From Salinicola rhizosphaerae (GTDB lineage Bacteria; Pseudomonadota; Gammaproteobacteria; Pseudomonadales; Halomonadaceae): 64,000 nucleotides of DNA. The number at the start of each line of letters is the position of its first letter. Position 1 is the stretch's first letter. Under the pieces are notes generated by a model that saw only the letters and a list, made by a program, of their open reading frames with translations, was not told the DNA's origin and searched no databases. A program made the translations under genes and the position numbers. The DNA lies in the NCBI RefSeq assembly GCF_014652715.1, contig NZ_BMZI01000001.1, forward strand, positions 81,842-145,841, given 5' to 3'. Of this stretch, positions 18,911 to 28,642 are shown in pieces.

Positions 18911-20643
18911 AAGCCAATGGCCGACGAGGTCGAGCGGCGGGGGTCGGCGCCGCCGGTGAAGGTGCCGTCATCCTCGATCAGGATCGATTGCGCGGCGCCC
19001 ATCGCCTCCTGCTGACTGACCTCGTAGCCCATTGCCTCCAGTAGCGCCATGGTGTCGGGACTGATGCCATCCTCGATGCGGATCTCGTCGGGTAGCCACT
19101 GATGGTGGATGCGCGGCGCGCTGACGGCGCTCTGGATGTTCATGCCGTGATCGATCACGTTCATGACCACCTGCAGTGTGGTCGTGATGATGCGCGACCC
19201 GCCGGGGCTGCCGGTGATCAGGAAGTTCTTGCCCTGCTTCTTGACGATGGTCGGGGTCATCGACGAGAGCATGCGTTTTGCCGGCTCGACCTTGTTGGCT
19301 TCACCGCCGATCAGGCCGTAGGCATTGGGCGCGCCAGGTTTGGCCGAAAAATCATCCATCTCGTTGTTGAGCAGAAAACCGGCCCCATCGACGACGATGC
19401 CGGAACCATAGCTGAAGTTGATGGTGTAGGTGTTGGAGACAGCCAGGCCGCTGTCATCGGCGATCGAGAAGTGCGTGGTTTCGTTGGATTCGTAAGGTAG
19501 CGGGTGGCCGGCGGCGATCTCGCTGCTGGGCGTGGCGCGGTTAGGGTCGATCTCGGCGCGCAACTCGTTGGCGTAGGCTTTCGAGGTGATGCCCGCCAGC
19601 GGGACGTCGACGAAGTCGGTATCGCCGAGATACCTGGCGCGATCGGCGTAGGCGCGTTTCATCGCCTCCGCCATCACATGAATCGTGCGCGCCGAGTTGA
19701 AGCCCATGGCATGAATGTCGTAGCCCTCGAGGATGTTGAGCATCTGCACGATGTGCGCACCACCCGAAGAGGGTGGGCTCATGGCGTAGATATCGTAGCC
19801 GCGGTAGGTGCCGTGTACCGGCTCGCGAATCGACGGATGATACGCTGCCAAATCTTCGGCGGTCATGATGCCGCCGTGGGCCTTCATCTCCTTGGCGATC
19901 AGCCGGGCGGTTTCGCCCTCGTAGAATTCGCGCGGGCCCTTGGCGGCAATGCGTTTGAGCGTGGCGGCCAGATCCGGCTGGCGGAAGCGTTGGCCGGCGC
20001 GATACAGCGAGCCGTCCGGCTTGTAGAACACCTTGCGGGTCGATGCCCACTGCTTGAGCCGATCCCGAGACTGTGCGAGGCCCTCGGCGAAACGCGGGGG
20101 GATAATGAATCCGTCTTCGGCGAGTTGGATCGCGGGGGCCAGCGCCTCGGCCAGCGTCATCGTGCCGAACTGATCCAGTGCCATCGCCAGGCCGGCGACG
20201 GTGCCCGGCACGCCGGAAGCGTTGTGGGTGAAACGTGACAGGCGCGGCACGGCGTCGCCCGCCTCGTTCTGGAACATCGTCTCGTAGGCCGCCGCGGGCG
20301 CCTTTTCGCGATAGTCGATGGCGATGACCTTGCCGCTCTTCTCGTCGGAAATCAGCATGAACCCGCCACCGCCGATATTGCCGGAGCGCGGCTGCGTCAC
20401 CGCCAGTGCAAACCCTGCCGTCACGGCCGCGTCGACCGCATTGCCACCTTTTTCAAGCACGTCATGGGCGACCTGGGACGCCAGATAGTGGCTGGTGGCC
20501 ACCATGCCGTGTTCGCCGACGACCGGATGGAATCGTTCCCCTTCGAGAATCGCCGAGGACTGGGCCATGACGACGTTCGCCGCGCTACCGCTCCAGAGAG
20601 CGATGGTGATCGTCAGTGTTCGCAGGAGTCGATATCTCGTCAT
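18907..20643 (-). CDS. ggt: Gamma-glutamyltransferase
   Basis: 578-residue periplasmic enzyme that cleaves and transfers the gamma-glutamyl group of glutathione. Signal peptide at the N-terminus, cleaved near VMAQ. The precursor self-cleaves before the first Thr of NETTHFSIAD (near residue 390), which becomes the catalytic N-terminal nucleophile of the small subunit. GSPGGSRIITT and SSMTPTIV segments are conserved. The ATG at 20643 is preferred over 20652 because AAAGGA sits at correct spacing. The stop overlaps the SH3/PPC gene. Confidence 0.93.
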   Translation of the reverse strand: MTRYRLLRTLTITIALWSGSAANVVMAQSSAILEGERFHPVVGEHGMVATSHYLASQVAHDVLEKGGNAVDAAVTAGFALAVTQPRSGNIGGGGFMLISDEKSGKVIAIDYREKAPAAAYETMFQNEAGDAVPRLSRFTHNASGVPGTVAGLAMALDQFGTMTLAEALAPAIQLAEDGFIIPPRFAEGLAQSRDRLKQWASTRKVFYKPDGSLYRAGQRFRQPDLAATLKRIAAKGPREFYEGETARLIAKEMKAHGGIMTAEDLAAYHPSIREPVHGTYRGYDIYAMSPPSSGGAHIVQMLNILEGYDIHAMGFNSARTIHVMAEAMKRAYADRARYLGDTDFVDVPLAGITSKAYANELRAEIDPNRATPSSEIAAGHPLPYESNETTHFSIADDSGLAVSNTYTINFSYGSGIVVDGAGFLLNNEMDDFSAKPGAPNAYGLIGGEANKVEPAKRMLSSMTPTIVKKQGKNFLITGSPGGSRIITTTLQVVMNVIDHGMNIQSAVSAPRIHHQWLPDEIRIEDGISPDTMALLEAMGYEVSQQEAMGAAQSILIEDDGTFTGGADPRRSTSSAIGL

Positions 20644-20652
20644 GGTAGGCAT

Positions 20653-21014
20653 CCTTTGCTGAGCGATTGTTGTCGAGTACGCGGTAACGGGCGAATGTCG
20701 TCAGCCGCGAGCCCCTCATTGGCGATCGTTCGCCCCGACGCTGTCGGCGGCGAGCAGAGGCGATGCGGGTGATCGGCCCTCAGTATAGGGATGGAAGGGC
20801 AAAAGACATCTGTAAGCCCGCTTGTCGTTTTTGTGCTAACAAGTAATGGGTGTGGTATTTTGTCGCACGTGTCATACAGATGAATGGTTTTCAGCCGCTG
20901 CCATCCGGCAATAGCTGCGGTCGGTCGACCATTGACGGCCGTTCCGGCCAACAACAACGCCCGCCCATCGAGCGGGTTCCGCTGTGCTTCACCTGGACCG
21001 TGAAGGAGTTGACC
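20653..21014. other. 362-bp divergent spacer between ggt and the GMC dehydrogenase operon
   Basis: No gene is supported. AT-rich sequence around 20815-20880 should hold the promoters for both directions. An inverted repeat CTTGT...ACAAG (about 20820-20845) lies in it and may be an operator; I could not fix a convincing -35/-10 pair. The ribosome binding site AAGGAG before 21015 closes the region. Confidence 0.35.
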
Positions 21015-21725
21015 ATGAGCGCCAAGCTCGATAACGCATCGCGCCGCGGGTTCATCAAGGGTTCCCTGATGATGATTCCGGCGGTGACGGTCGGCAGTGG
21101 CGTGTCGCTGACCGCCAAGGCCGACGAACCTCCTGCCAACCTCGCTGACTACCAGCCCACCTATTTCACCGACGACGAGTGGCGCTTCGTGATGGCGGCC
21201 TGCGATCGCCTGATCCCGAGCGATGGCGATGGGCCGGGCGCGCTGGAAACCAACGTGCCGATCTTCATCGACAAGCAGATGGAGGGCAAATTCGGCCACG
21301 CCGCTGACTGGTACATGAAGCCGCCTTTCCATCCCGATGTCTCGCCGCTGTTCGGCTACCAGTCGCCGCTGACGCCGCGTGAGGTCTACCGCAAGGGCAT
21401 CGAAGCGACGCAGGAGTATTGTCAGGCACAGCATGGCAAATCTTTCGCCGCGCTCGACCATGATCTCCAGACACAGGTGCTGACGCAGCTGGAGAAGGGC
21501 GACATCACCTTCGACGACGTTTCCGCCACGCAGTTTTTTGCCTTTCTGCTGCAGAACACCAAGGAAGGCTACTTTGCCGATCCGATTCACGGCGGCAACA
21601 AGCATATGGCGTCGTGGAAATTCATCGGTTTTCCGGGCGCCCGCGCATCCTATCTGGCGTGGGTCGACCAGCGCGACAAGGCCTATCCGCTCGGTCCGGT
21701 CAGTCTGACAGGGGAGAGGGGATAA
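21015..21725 (+). CDS. Gluconate 2-dehydrogenase-type small (gamma) subunit, Tat-exported
   Basis: 236 residues of the gluconate_2-dh3 family. The N-terminus has a twin-arginine signal (SRRGFIKG, then a hydrophobic stretch to about residue 36). The small subunit has no cofactor of its own and carries the folded FAD subunit through the Tat system. The DDEWRFVMAACDRLIPSD segment is typical. AAGGAGTTGACC precedes the ATG at 21015. First of three tightly spaced genes. Confidence 0.9.
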   Translation: MSAKLDNASRRGFIKGSLMMIPAVTVGSGVSLTAKADEPPANLADYQPTYFTDDEWRFVMAACDRLIPSDGDGPGALETNVPIFIDKQMEGKFGHAADWYMKPPFHPDVSPLFGYQSPLTPREVYRKGIEATQEYCQAQHGKSFAALDHDLQTQVLTQLEKGDITFDDVSATQFFAFLLQNTKEGYFADPIHGGNKHMASWKFIGFPGARASYLAWVDQRDKAYPLGPVSLTGERG

Positions 21726-21728
21726 ACC

Positions 21729-23501
21729 ATGGCAAAGACCAATCCACACGTCGATGTCGTCATGATCGGACTCGGCTGGACCAGTTCGATCATGGGCATG
21801 GAACTGACCGACGAAGGCTTGAGCGTACTGGCGCTCGAACGCGGCCCGGATCAGGACACGGTGCCCGATTTCGCCTATCCCAAGATGGCCGACGAACTGA
21901 CCTACGGCGTGCGCTATCAGCTGATGCAGCGCCCGGCCAAGAGCACTCTGACCGTGCGCCACGGCATCCAGGACCTGGCCGTGCCGTATCGCAGTCTCGG
22001 CTCCTTTCTACCGGGCAATGGCGTTGGTGGTGCCGGCACGCACTGGAACGGCCATACCTGGCGCCCGCAGCCCAACGAGCTGCGGCTGAAGAGTTACGTC
22101 GAGGAGAACTTCGGCGCCGATATCATTCCCGACGAGATGACGATCCAGGATTACGGCGTCACCTACGATGAGCTCGAGCCGCACTTCGACCGTTTCGAGA
22201 AGGTCGCCGGCATCTCCGGCAAGGCGGGCAATCTCAACGGCGAGATTCAGGAAGGCGGCAATCCGTTCGAGGGCTGGCGCTCGGACGACTATCCGCTACC
22301 GCCGATGAAGCGCACGCTCAACGACACCCTGTTCCGCGACATGGCCGCGTCGGAAGGGCTGCATCCGTTCCCGCTGCCGGCGGCCAATGCCTCGCAAGCC
22401 TATACCAACCCCTACGGCATGCAGCTGGCACCCTGCAACTACTGCGGCTTCTGCGAGCGCTACGGCTGTCTCAACTACTCCAAGTCCTCGCCGCAGACCT
22501 GCGTGCTGGGCGCGCTCAAGCAGCGCAAGAACTTCGCCTATCGTGCCAACTGCGAGGTGATGAAGGTCAATCTGGCGAGCGATGGCAAGACCGCCACTGG
22601 TGTGACCTATATCGACGAGAACGGCGACGAGGTCATCCAGCCTGCCGATCTGGTCATCATGGGCGCCTACTCGTTGCACAACGTGCACCTGTTGCTACTG
22701 TCGGGCATCGGCAAGCCCTACGATCCGATCAGCGGCGAGGGCGTCGTCGGCAAGAACTACGCCTACCAGATGAACGGCGGCGCCACGCTCTACTTCAAGG
22801 ACAAGCATTTCAATCCGTTCATCGGCGCCGGGGCCAACGGCGAGACGCTCAACGACTTTGGCGTCGAGCAGATCGACTTCGGCCAGGAAGGTTTCATCGG
22901 CGGTTCCTACTTCAACGCGGCGATGACCAACGGCCAGCCGATTCGCAACATGCCGTTGCCGAAAGGCGCGCCGAGCTGGGGCGCCGAGTGGAAGCAGGCG
23001 GTCCAGGAGACCTACGGTCATACCATGACCATCGGCTCGCATGGCAGCAACATGGCCTATCGCGACTGCTATCTCGATCTGGACCCCAATTACACCGACG
23101 ATCACGGCCGTCCGCTGATGCGCATGACCTTCAACTGGAAGGACAACGACGTGCGCATGACCCAATTCATGAAGCAGAAGATCGATGCGCTCTCCAAGGC
23201 GCTGGGGCCGGACGACTACAAGTTGTCGTTCAAGGACTTCGACTCCCAGTACGACGTGCGCCCGTATCAGACGACGCACAACGTCGGCGGCGCGATCATG
23301 GGCAGCGACCCGAAGTCGAGCGTGCTCAATCGCTACCTGCAGACGTGGGACGTGCACAACGTCTTCGTCATGGGGGCGAGCGCCTTCCCGCAGAACCTGC
23401 AGTACAACCCGACGGGGATGGTCGGCGGCCTGACCTACTGGGCAGCCAAGGCGATCCGCGAGCAGTATCTGCCCAACCCTGGACCGCTGGTCCAAGCCTG
23501 A
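21729..23501 (+). CDS. GMC-family FAD dehydrogenase large subunit with Cys cluster
   Basis: 590 residues of the GMC oxidoreductase family, gluconate 2-dehydrogenase alpha-type. FAD-binding MIGLGWTSS near residues 12-20 and GVGGAGTHWNG near 99-108. A cysteine cluster, Cys236, Cys239, Cys242 and Cys247, is the kind that holds a 3Fe-4S centre in related sugar dehydrogenases. Catalytic His region TTHNVGGAIMG is near 510. It has no signal peptide and starts 3 bp after the Tat-signal subunit, so it is probably co-exported. Substrate (gluconate, 2-ketogluconate or another polyol/sugar) cannot be decided. Confidence 0.88.
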   Translation: MAKTNPHVDVVMIGLGWTSSIMGMELTDEGLSVLALERGPDQDTVPDFAYPKMADELTYGVRYQLMQRPAKSTLTVRHGIQDLAVPYRSLGSFLPGNGVGGAGTHWNGHTWRPQPNELRLKSYVEENFGADIIPDEMTIQDYGVTYDELEPHFDRFEKVAGISGKAGNLNGEIQEGGNPFEGWRSDDYPLPPMKRTLNDTLFRDMAASEGLHPFPLPAANASQAYTNPYGMQLAPCNYCGFCERYGCLNYSKSSPQTCVLGALKQRKNFAYRANCEVMKVNLASDGKTATGVTYIDENGDEVIQPADLVIMGAYSLHNVHLLLLSGIGKPYDPISGEGVVGKNYAYQMNGGATLYFKDKHFNPFIGAGANGETLNDFGVEQIDFGQEGFIGGSYFNAAMTNGQPIRNMPLPKGAPSWGAEWKQAVQETYGHTMTIGSHGSNMAYRDCYLDLDPNYTDDHGRPLMRMTFNWKDNDVRMTQFMKQKIDALSKALGPDDYKLSFKDFDSQYDVRPYQTTHNVGGAIMGSDPKSSVLNRYLQTWDVHNVFVMGASAFPQNLQYNPTGMVGGLTYWAAKAIREQYLPNPGPLVQA

Positions 23502-23512
23502 GGAGAGTGAAC

Positions 23513-24859
23513 ATGACCCATCGAATCTGGTTTCATGCGCTCCTCGGCTGTGGCTTGCTGGGTGCGACAGGCGCCGCGATGGCGGCAAATTCGCAAAGCG
23601 CCGACTCGAACGCCCCGGCGCAGACGGCAGAGCAGCGTGGCGCGTATCTCGCCCGCGCGGGAGATTGCGTCGCCTGCCATACGGCGCCTGATGGCAAGCC
23701 GTTCGCCGGCGGGCTCAAGATCGATAGCCCGTTCGGGGCCATCATCTCGACCAACATCACACCCGACCCGGACGCCGGCATCGGTAACTACACGCGGGAT
23801 CAGTTCGCCGCGGCGCTGCGCGAAGGCAAACGCGCCGACGGCGCCAATCTCTACCCGGCGATGCCGTACCCCTCCTATGCGAAGTTGACCGACGAGGACA
23901 TCGACGCGCTCTACGCCTACTTCATGAACGGCGTCGAGCCGGTGTCCGAGAAGGCGCCGGAAAGCGACCTGAGCTTTCCGTTCAATCAGCGCTGGGGTAT
24001 CAGCCTGTGGAACTGGGTGTTTGCCGACGCCGACGCGTTCGAACCCGAGCAGGGCCAGAGCGATGAGGTCGCGCGAGGCGCCTATCTGGTCGAAGGGCTC
24101 GGCCACTGCGGTAGCTGCCACACGCCACGCGGCTTCGCCTATCAGGAGACAGCCCTCGACGGTAGCGATGACGCCTATCTCAGCGGCGCGGCGCTTGGCG
24201 ACTGGTGGGCGCCGAACCTGCGCGGCAGCGGTGAAGGTAGCGATGGGCTGCAGGGCTGGAGCGCCAACGATATCGCCGAGTATCTGGCGACGGGCCGCAA
24301 TGCCCACAGCGCCGTGACCGGCGAGATGACCTCGGTCATCGCCAACAGCACCTCGCATCTGACCGATGACGATCTGCAGGCGATAGCCGCCTACCTCAAA
24401 TCGCTGCAGCCGGCCGCAGAAGAGAGCGAGGCGAAGCAGAGTCAGACGACGCCGGATCAGACCGAGCAGATGCTCACCGCCGCCGATGTCGACGGTAAAC
24501 CGGGGGCCAGGCTCTATCTGGACAACTGTGCTGCCTGTCACTTCGCCAGCGGCAAGGGCGCGCCTCAGGTGTTCCCGTCGCTGGTCGGCAACTCGCTGGT
24601 CAATGCGGATGATCCGTCGGGTATGCTCCATGTGATTCTCGCTGGCGCCCGACTGCCCTCCACGCCGAAGAAGCCGGAAGCGCTGGCGATGCCGGACTTC
24701 GGCTGGCGGCTTTCCGACGAGGAGGCGGCACAGCTGGCGACCTTCGTGCGCGGAGCCTGGGGCAATCACGGCGACAAGGTGACCGCGGATCAGGTCGCTC
24801 ACGTGCGTGATAACCTGCCCGAGCAGAAGGAGAGCAGCAAGCCGGATTTTCAGGACTGA
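23513..24859 (+). CDS. Triheme cytochrome c subunit of the GMC dehydrogenase
   Basis: 448 residues with a Sec signal peptide (cleavage near AMAAN, residue 25) and three heme c motifs: CVACH (52-56), CGSCH (199-203) and CAACH (339-343). It accepts electrons from the FAD subunit and passes them to ubiquinone or the respiratory chain. Family members end in a hydrophobic anchor; here the C-terminus is charged, so membrane attachment is unclear. AGGAGAGTGAAC precedes the ATG at 23513. Confidence 0.9.
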   Translation: MTHRIWFHALLGCGLLGATGAAMAANSQSADSNAPAQTAEQRGAYLARAGDCVACHTAPDGKPFAGGLKIDSPFGAIISTNITPDPDAGIGNYTRDQFAAALREGKRADGANLYPAMPYPSYAKLTDEDIDALYAYFMNGVEPVSEKAPESDLSFPFNQRWGISLWNWVFADADAFEPEQGQSDEVARGAYLVEGLGHCGSCHTPRGFAYQETALDGSDDAYLSGAALGDWWAPNLRGSGEGSDGLQGWSANDIAEYLATGRNAHSAVTGEMTSVIANSTSHLTDDDLQAIAAYLKSLQPAAEESEAKQSQTTPDQTEQMLTAADVDGKPGARLYLDNCAACHFASGKGAPQVFPSLVGNSLVNADDPSGMLHVILAGARLPSTPKKPEALAMPDFGWRLSDEEAAQLATFVRGAWGNHGDKVTADQVAHVRDNLPEQKESSKPDFQD

Positions 24860-24916
24860 AGGGTGCACTGAAGCTTCCGTATCGAATCTTCAGTCAGGAA
24901 AATCGTTGTCGCTCAG

Positions 24917-24947
24917 CGCCTCGCCGGCTCGACCGGCGGGGCGTTTT
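24917..24947 (+). terminator. Rho-independent terminator after the dehydrogenase operon
   Basis: An 11-bp GC-rich stem (CGCCTCGCCGG / CCGGCGGGGCG, one G-U pair) with a short CTCGA-type loop is followed by TTTT at 24944-24947. It ends the three-gene unit. Confidence 0.85.
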
Positions 24948-25024
24948 ACTGTGTGAACCGCACCGGCTGAACGTCTACGTTAGAATGAACCTCATGCTGG
25001 TGTTCCTCACAAGGATTCGTTGTC

Positions 25025-25711
25025 ATGCGTGACTACAAGATTGCCCCCTCGATTCTCTCCGCCAACTTTGCCTGTCTCGGTCAGGAAGTGGACGACGTTC
25101 TCGCGTCCGGCGCCGACATGATCCATTTCGACGTCATGGATAATCACTACGTGCCCAATCTGACCATCGGACCGATGGTCTGCGAGGCGCTGCGCAAGCA
25201 CGGCGTCAGCGCGCCAATCGATTGCCACCTGATGGTGACGCCGGTCGATCAGTTGATCGGCGACTTCATCGACGCCGGGGCCGACTACGTCACCTTCCAC
25301 CCGGAAGCCAGCCAGCATATCGACCGCTCGCTGCAGCTGATCAAGAGCCGTGGTTGCAAGGCCGGGCTGGTGTTCAACCCGGCCACGTCGCTTGCGTACC
25401 TCGATTACGTCATGGACAAGATCGACATGATCCTGATCATGAGTGTCAACCCCGGGTTCGGCGGGCAGTCGTTCATTCCGGCGGCGCTGGACAAGCTGCG
25501 CGAGGCGCGCCGGCGTATCGACGCCAGCGGGCGGCCCATCCGCCTCGAGGTCGACGGCGGCGTCAGCGCCGACAATATCGCCGAGATCGCCGCGGCCGGC
25601 GCGGACACTTTCGTTTCCGGCTCGTCGATCTTCAAGGCGCGCAATCTCGAGGACGCCAACCGCTATGATGGCATTCTCGGACGCATGCGCAGCGCGCTGG
25701 CCGAGGCATGA
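25025..25711 (+). CDS. rpe: Ribulose-phosphate 3-epimerase
   Basis: 228-residue TIM-barrel enzyme that interconverts ribulose 5-phosphate and xylulose 5-phosphate. [14 protein letters not shown] opens the protein; [11 protein letters not shown] holds the metal-binding His/Asp; [12 protein letters not shown] and EVDGGV near the end bind phosphate and metal. ACAAGGATTCGTTGTC precedes the ATG. In pseudomonads rpe is next to gph and trpE; here it is 9 kb away and overlaps a GIY-YIG gene by 4 bp. Confidence 0.96.
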   Translation: MRDYKIAPSILSANFACLGQEVDDVLASGADMIHFDVMDNHYVPNLTIGPMVCEALRKHGVSAPIDCHLMVTPVDQLIGDFIDAGADYVTFHPEASQHIDRSLQLIKSRGCKAGLVFNPATSLAYLDYVMDKIDMILIMSVNPGFGGQSFIPAALDKLREARRRIDASGRPIRLEVDGGVSADNIAEIAAAGADTFVSGSSIFKARNLEDANRYDGILGRMRSALAEA

Positions 25712-26067
25712 TTGGCGTGTCCGATGATGGCGCCGTCGCCAACGATGCCGCGATCGGCCCGGACGAGGTGCCGCGTGTCTGGTATCTCTACGTGATCGAG
25801 ACGGCTCGCGGTGCGCTCTACACGGGGATCACGACCGACGTCGAGCGACGGCTGGCGCAGCATCGGACCGGCCGCGGGGCCAGAGCGCTGCGAGGCCGCG
25901 GTCCGCTGACGCTTCGCCATGCCGAGCGCGTGGGCAGTCACGGTGATGCACTGAGGCTCGAAGCGAGCATCAAGCGGCTGCGGGCCGAGGAGAAGCGGCG
26001 CTGGCTGGCGGGGCGGCCAGCCGATTGTCATGAAACTGTCACGCTCACTCCGGAGCCCACCGCGTAA
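25708..26067 (+). CDS. GIY-YIG domain protein (YhbQ/UPF0213-like)
   Basis: 119 residues with a single GIY-YIG nuclease-like domain: [20 protein letters not shown] (residues 25-44) supplies both Tyr positions, followed by the Arg of VERRLAQH and the Glu of [11 protein letters not shown]. coli YhbQ is the closest named type; its cellular substrate is unclear. The ATG overlaps the rpe stop (ATGA). The first about 20 residues are Ala/Asp-rich and may be dispensable. Confidence 0.85.
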   Translation: MIGVSDDGAVANDAAIGPDEVPRVWYLYVIETARGALYTGITTDVERRLAQHRTGRGARALRGRGPLTLRHAERVGSHGDALRLEASIKRLRAEEKRRWLAGRPADCHETVTLTPEPTA

Positions 26068-26104
26068 ACTGGGCAGCAACTGACTTCTCAGAGATTTCAA
26101 TCAC

Positions 26105-26857
26105 ATGAAGGTCGTTGCACTGCACAATCTCAAGGGCGGCGTCGGCAAGACGTCGGCCGCGGTCAACCTGGCACGGGAAGCCCACCGCGATGGGCTTCCC
26201 GTGCTGCTGTGGGATCTGGATGCGCAGGGTGCCTCGACCTGGATTCTCGGTGGCGAGAGCGGCCTCGGTAAAAAGATCTCCAAGCTGCTTGCCGGCAAAT
26301 CGCCGCTGGGCGAGCAGGTGCAGCGCACGCCGTGGGAGCGCTTCGATCTACTGCCCGCCGACATTCGGCTGCGTGAACTCGATCGATTGCTGAACGACAA
26401 GGCGAATGGCGATAAGCATCTCAAGCGGCTGATCGCGCCTTTCGGCGAAGAGTATGCGCTGCTGATTCTGGACTGCCCGCCGGGTCTCTCCACGCTTGCT
26501 GATCAGTTGATCCGCGCGGCCGATCGCATTCTGGTGCCGACCATCCCGAGTCCGTTGTCGGTGCAGGCTTTTTCGCGAATGATCGAGCATCTCGATCTCA
26601 AGAAGCGCCAGCGTGAGCGGCTTTCTCCGTTCTTCAACCTCGTCGACCGGCGTCGCAATCTTCACGCCGAGTGGCTCGAGTCTCCCCCCGAGGCGATCGG
26701 CTCGCCCATGACGAGCTGGATTCCCTACGCCAGCGTGGTCGAGCGCATGAGTCTGGAATGTCGCCCCCTGGCCGATCTCGCGCCGCGTAGCCCCGCCACG
26801 CTGGCCTATCGTCGGCTCTGGGCGGAACTGAAGGCAGAGCTCGCGATCGATCGCTGA
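26105..26857 (+). CDS. ParA/MinD-type ATPase, orphan
   Basis: 250 residues with the deviant Walker A KGGVGKT at residues 10-16, DLDAQGAS (switch region, near 37) and LLILDCPPGLS (Walker B, near 120). No ParB gene is next to it, and the chromosomal parAB near oriC is expected elsewhere. These stand-alone ParA proteins often position cytoplasmic complexes or sit in housekeeping clusters of unknown role. It precedes the FAN1-like gene by 99 bp that contain a promoter-like sequence. Confidence 0.85.
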   Translation: MKVVALHNLKGGVGKTSAAVNLAREAHRDGLPVLLWDLDAQGASTWILGGESGLGKKISKLLAGKSPLGEQVQRTPWERFDLLPADIRLRELDRLLNDKANGDKHLKRLIAPFGEEYALLILDCPPGLSTLADQLIRAADRILVPTIPSPLSVQAFSRMIEHLDLKKRQRERLSPFFNLVDRRRNLHAEWLESPPEAIGSPMTSWIPYASVVERMSLECRPLADLAPRSPATLAYRRLWAELKAELAIDR

Positions 26858-26894
26858 GCAACGCCCGGCTGACGTCCGGCTTTGATGCAGAGCA

Positions 26895-26923
26895 TTTCGA
26901 GGCTCTGGCGCGGGCTGTATACT
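26895..26923 (+). promoter_or_regulatory. Candidate sigma70 promoter of the FAN1-like/helicase operon
   Basis: TTTCGA (26895-26900) and TATACT (26918-26923) are exactly 17 bp apart, about 34 bp before the ATG of the nuclease gene. Confidence 0.45.
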
Positions 26924-26956
26924 TAGCCAGTCATTTCCGGCTCGCGATTCGACTCC

Positions 26957-28642
26957 ATGGCGCTCCCGACGCTCGATGATCCTTTCTACTATCTCGTCAA
27001 TTTCCGTACCGTTCTCGACTGGTTATCGGCGCGCTATGCCGATCTGCTGAGCGACGATGAGCGGGATTTCATCGCTCGCTTCGAGGGCTTGCCGCAGTCG
27101 TCGCAGGCGCTGCTGGTGCGCATGGTCATGCGTAAGGGCGTCGACTTCCGGGCATCTCGCCTGCGCTATGACGAGATCGGTGAACCCGGTGACGCCGTCG
27201 GCCCCTTGATCGACGCCGGCTGGGTCGAGGAGGGGAGCGCACTGGCGCTCGAGGCGCTGTTCGCGCTGACGACCAAAGCCGAGCTGGCTGCCGGCCTGGC
27301 CGATCGGTTGGCCGAGTCTGGTGTGCCCCGCGCGGCAGGCAAGGGCGTCTGGCTCGAGGCACTCGGGGCTTGCTCGCCAGCGCCCAGGCCGCTATCCGAT
27401 TGGCTGCCGGAACTCGAGGATCGTCATTTTCGGCTCGCGGTCGACGCGATGTGCGAGCGCTTCCGGCTGATGTTTTTCGGCAATCTGCGCCAGCAGTGGT
27501 CGGAATTCGTGCTCGCGGAACTGGGCGTCTTTCGGTTCGAGACCGTCGTGCTGGACCAGCGCTCACGCGCATTCTCCCGTCGCGATGAGCTCGAGGCCTA
27601 TCATCGCTTGCACAAGCTGCGAGAGCGCTTCGAGGCGGACGAGCCGCTGGCGGTCATTCTCGCCGAGTTGCCGGAGTCGGCGTTCGATAATGACTGGCTG
27701 GAGCGGCGGCGTGCGCGTCTGATCTACAGGGTCGCCTATCGACTCGAACGCCTGGGTGAGCTGTTGCATGCCCTGGCGCTCTACGAACGCTGTACGGCGC
27801 CGGACGCCCGGCTGCGGCGAATTCGCGTGCTGGAGTCACTCGAGCGATATGCCGCGGCGCAGGCGCTGGCGGAAGCCGCCACGCGGGCGCCGGCCAGCGC
27901 GGCCGAGGCCCAGGCGGTGGCGCGAATCCTGCCGCGCCTGCGCCGCAAGCAGGGCGGCGCGGCCATCGCTCGTCGACCCGGCAACGGGCCGGCGCGACTC
28001 GATCTCGAGCTGCCGCGCGCCTCTAGCGTTGAACGAGCGGTGGCGCAGCATCTTTCCCGTGACGATGCGCCGGTCTGCTATGTCGAGAACGTGCTCGTCA
28101 ACGGCCTGTTCGGGCTGCTCTGCTGGGAGGCGATCTTTGCGCCGCTGCCGGGTGCGTTCTTTCATCCCTTCCATGTCGGCCCCGTGGACCTGCACGAACC
28201 GGACTTTCGCAGCCGAAGGTGCTCGCATTTCGATGCCTGCCTGGCAGCACTGGAGCGGGGCGATCATGCCGAGGTCATCCGTCGCCGTTATCGGGAGAAA
28301 CACGGCATCCAGTCACCGTTCGTGTTCTGGGAGGGGCTCGACGAGTCATTGCTGGAGCTCGCGCTGGCCTGCATACCGGCACGGCACCTGCGCCTCTGGT
28401 TCGAACGTCTCCTGACCGATATTCGCGCCAACCGCGCTGGCATGCCCGACCTGATCCAGTTTCGCCCCGGCGCGGACGAGGCCGAACACGCATATCACAT
28501 GATCGAGGTAAAAGGGCCGGGGGATCGCCTGCAGGACAATCAGAAGCGCTGGCTCGAGTTCTGCGCCGAGCACGACATGCCGATCAGCGTCTGCTACGTC
28601 GTCTGGCAGGCTGAAGAGGCCGCCGGCGGAGGCGCCGAATGA
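26957..28642 (+). CDS. fan1: FAN1-like structure-specific nuclease (VRR-NUC domain)
   Basis: 561 residues, the size of the characterised Pseudomonas aeruginosa FAN1. The N-terminal half (YYLVNFRTVLDWLSARYADLL and RMVMRKGVDFR) matches the SAP-like/helical region of that family. The C-terminal VRR-NUC domain (from about residue 440) has the catalytic Asp498 in PDLIQF, and Glu517 and Lys519 of EVK, followed by a conserved Gln. The family cuts 5' flaps and unhooks DNA interstrand crosslinks. Its stop overlaps the helicase ATG by 4 bp. No strong ribosome binding site is seen at the start. Confidence 0.87.
   Translation: MALPTLDDPFYYLVNFRTVLDWLSARYADLLSDDERDFIARFEGLPQSSQALLVRMVMRKGVDFRASRLRYDEIGEPGDAVGPLIDAGWVEEGSALALEALFALTTKAELAAGLADRLAESGVPRAAGKGVWLEALGACSPAPRPLSDWLPELEDRHFRLAVDAMCERFRLMFFGNLRQQWSEFVLAELGVFRFETVVLDQRSRAFSRRDELEAYHRLHKLRERFEADEPLAVILAELPESAFDNDWLERRRARLIYRVAYRLERLGELLHALALYERCTAPDARLRRIRVLESLERYAAAQALAEAATRAPASAAEAQAVARILPRLRRKQGGAAIARRPGNGPARLDLELPRASSVERAVAQHLSRDDAPVCYVENVLVNGLFGLLCWEAIFAPLPGAFFHPFHVGPVDLHEPDFRSRRCSHFDACLAALERGDHAEVIRRRYREKHGIQSPFVFWEGLDESLLELALACIPARHLRLWFERLLTDIRANRAGMPDLIQFRPGADEAEHAYHMIEVKGPGDRLQDNQKRWLEFCAEHDMPISVCYVVWQAEEAAGGGAE

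Noticed and set aside
22988-23512. An upstream extension of the cytochrome c frame into the GMC gene
   Set aside because: The signal peptide and AGGAGAG site place the real start at 23513.
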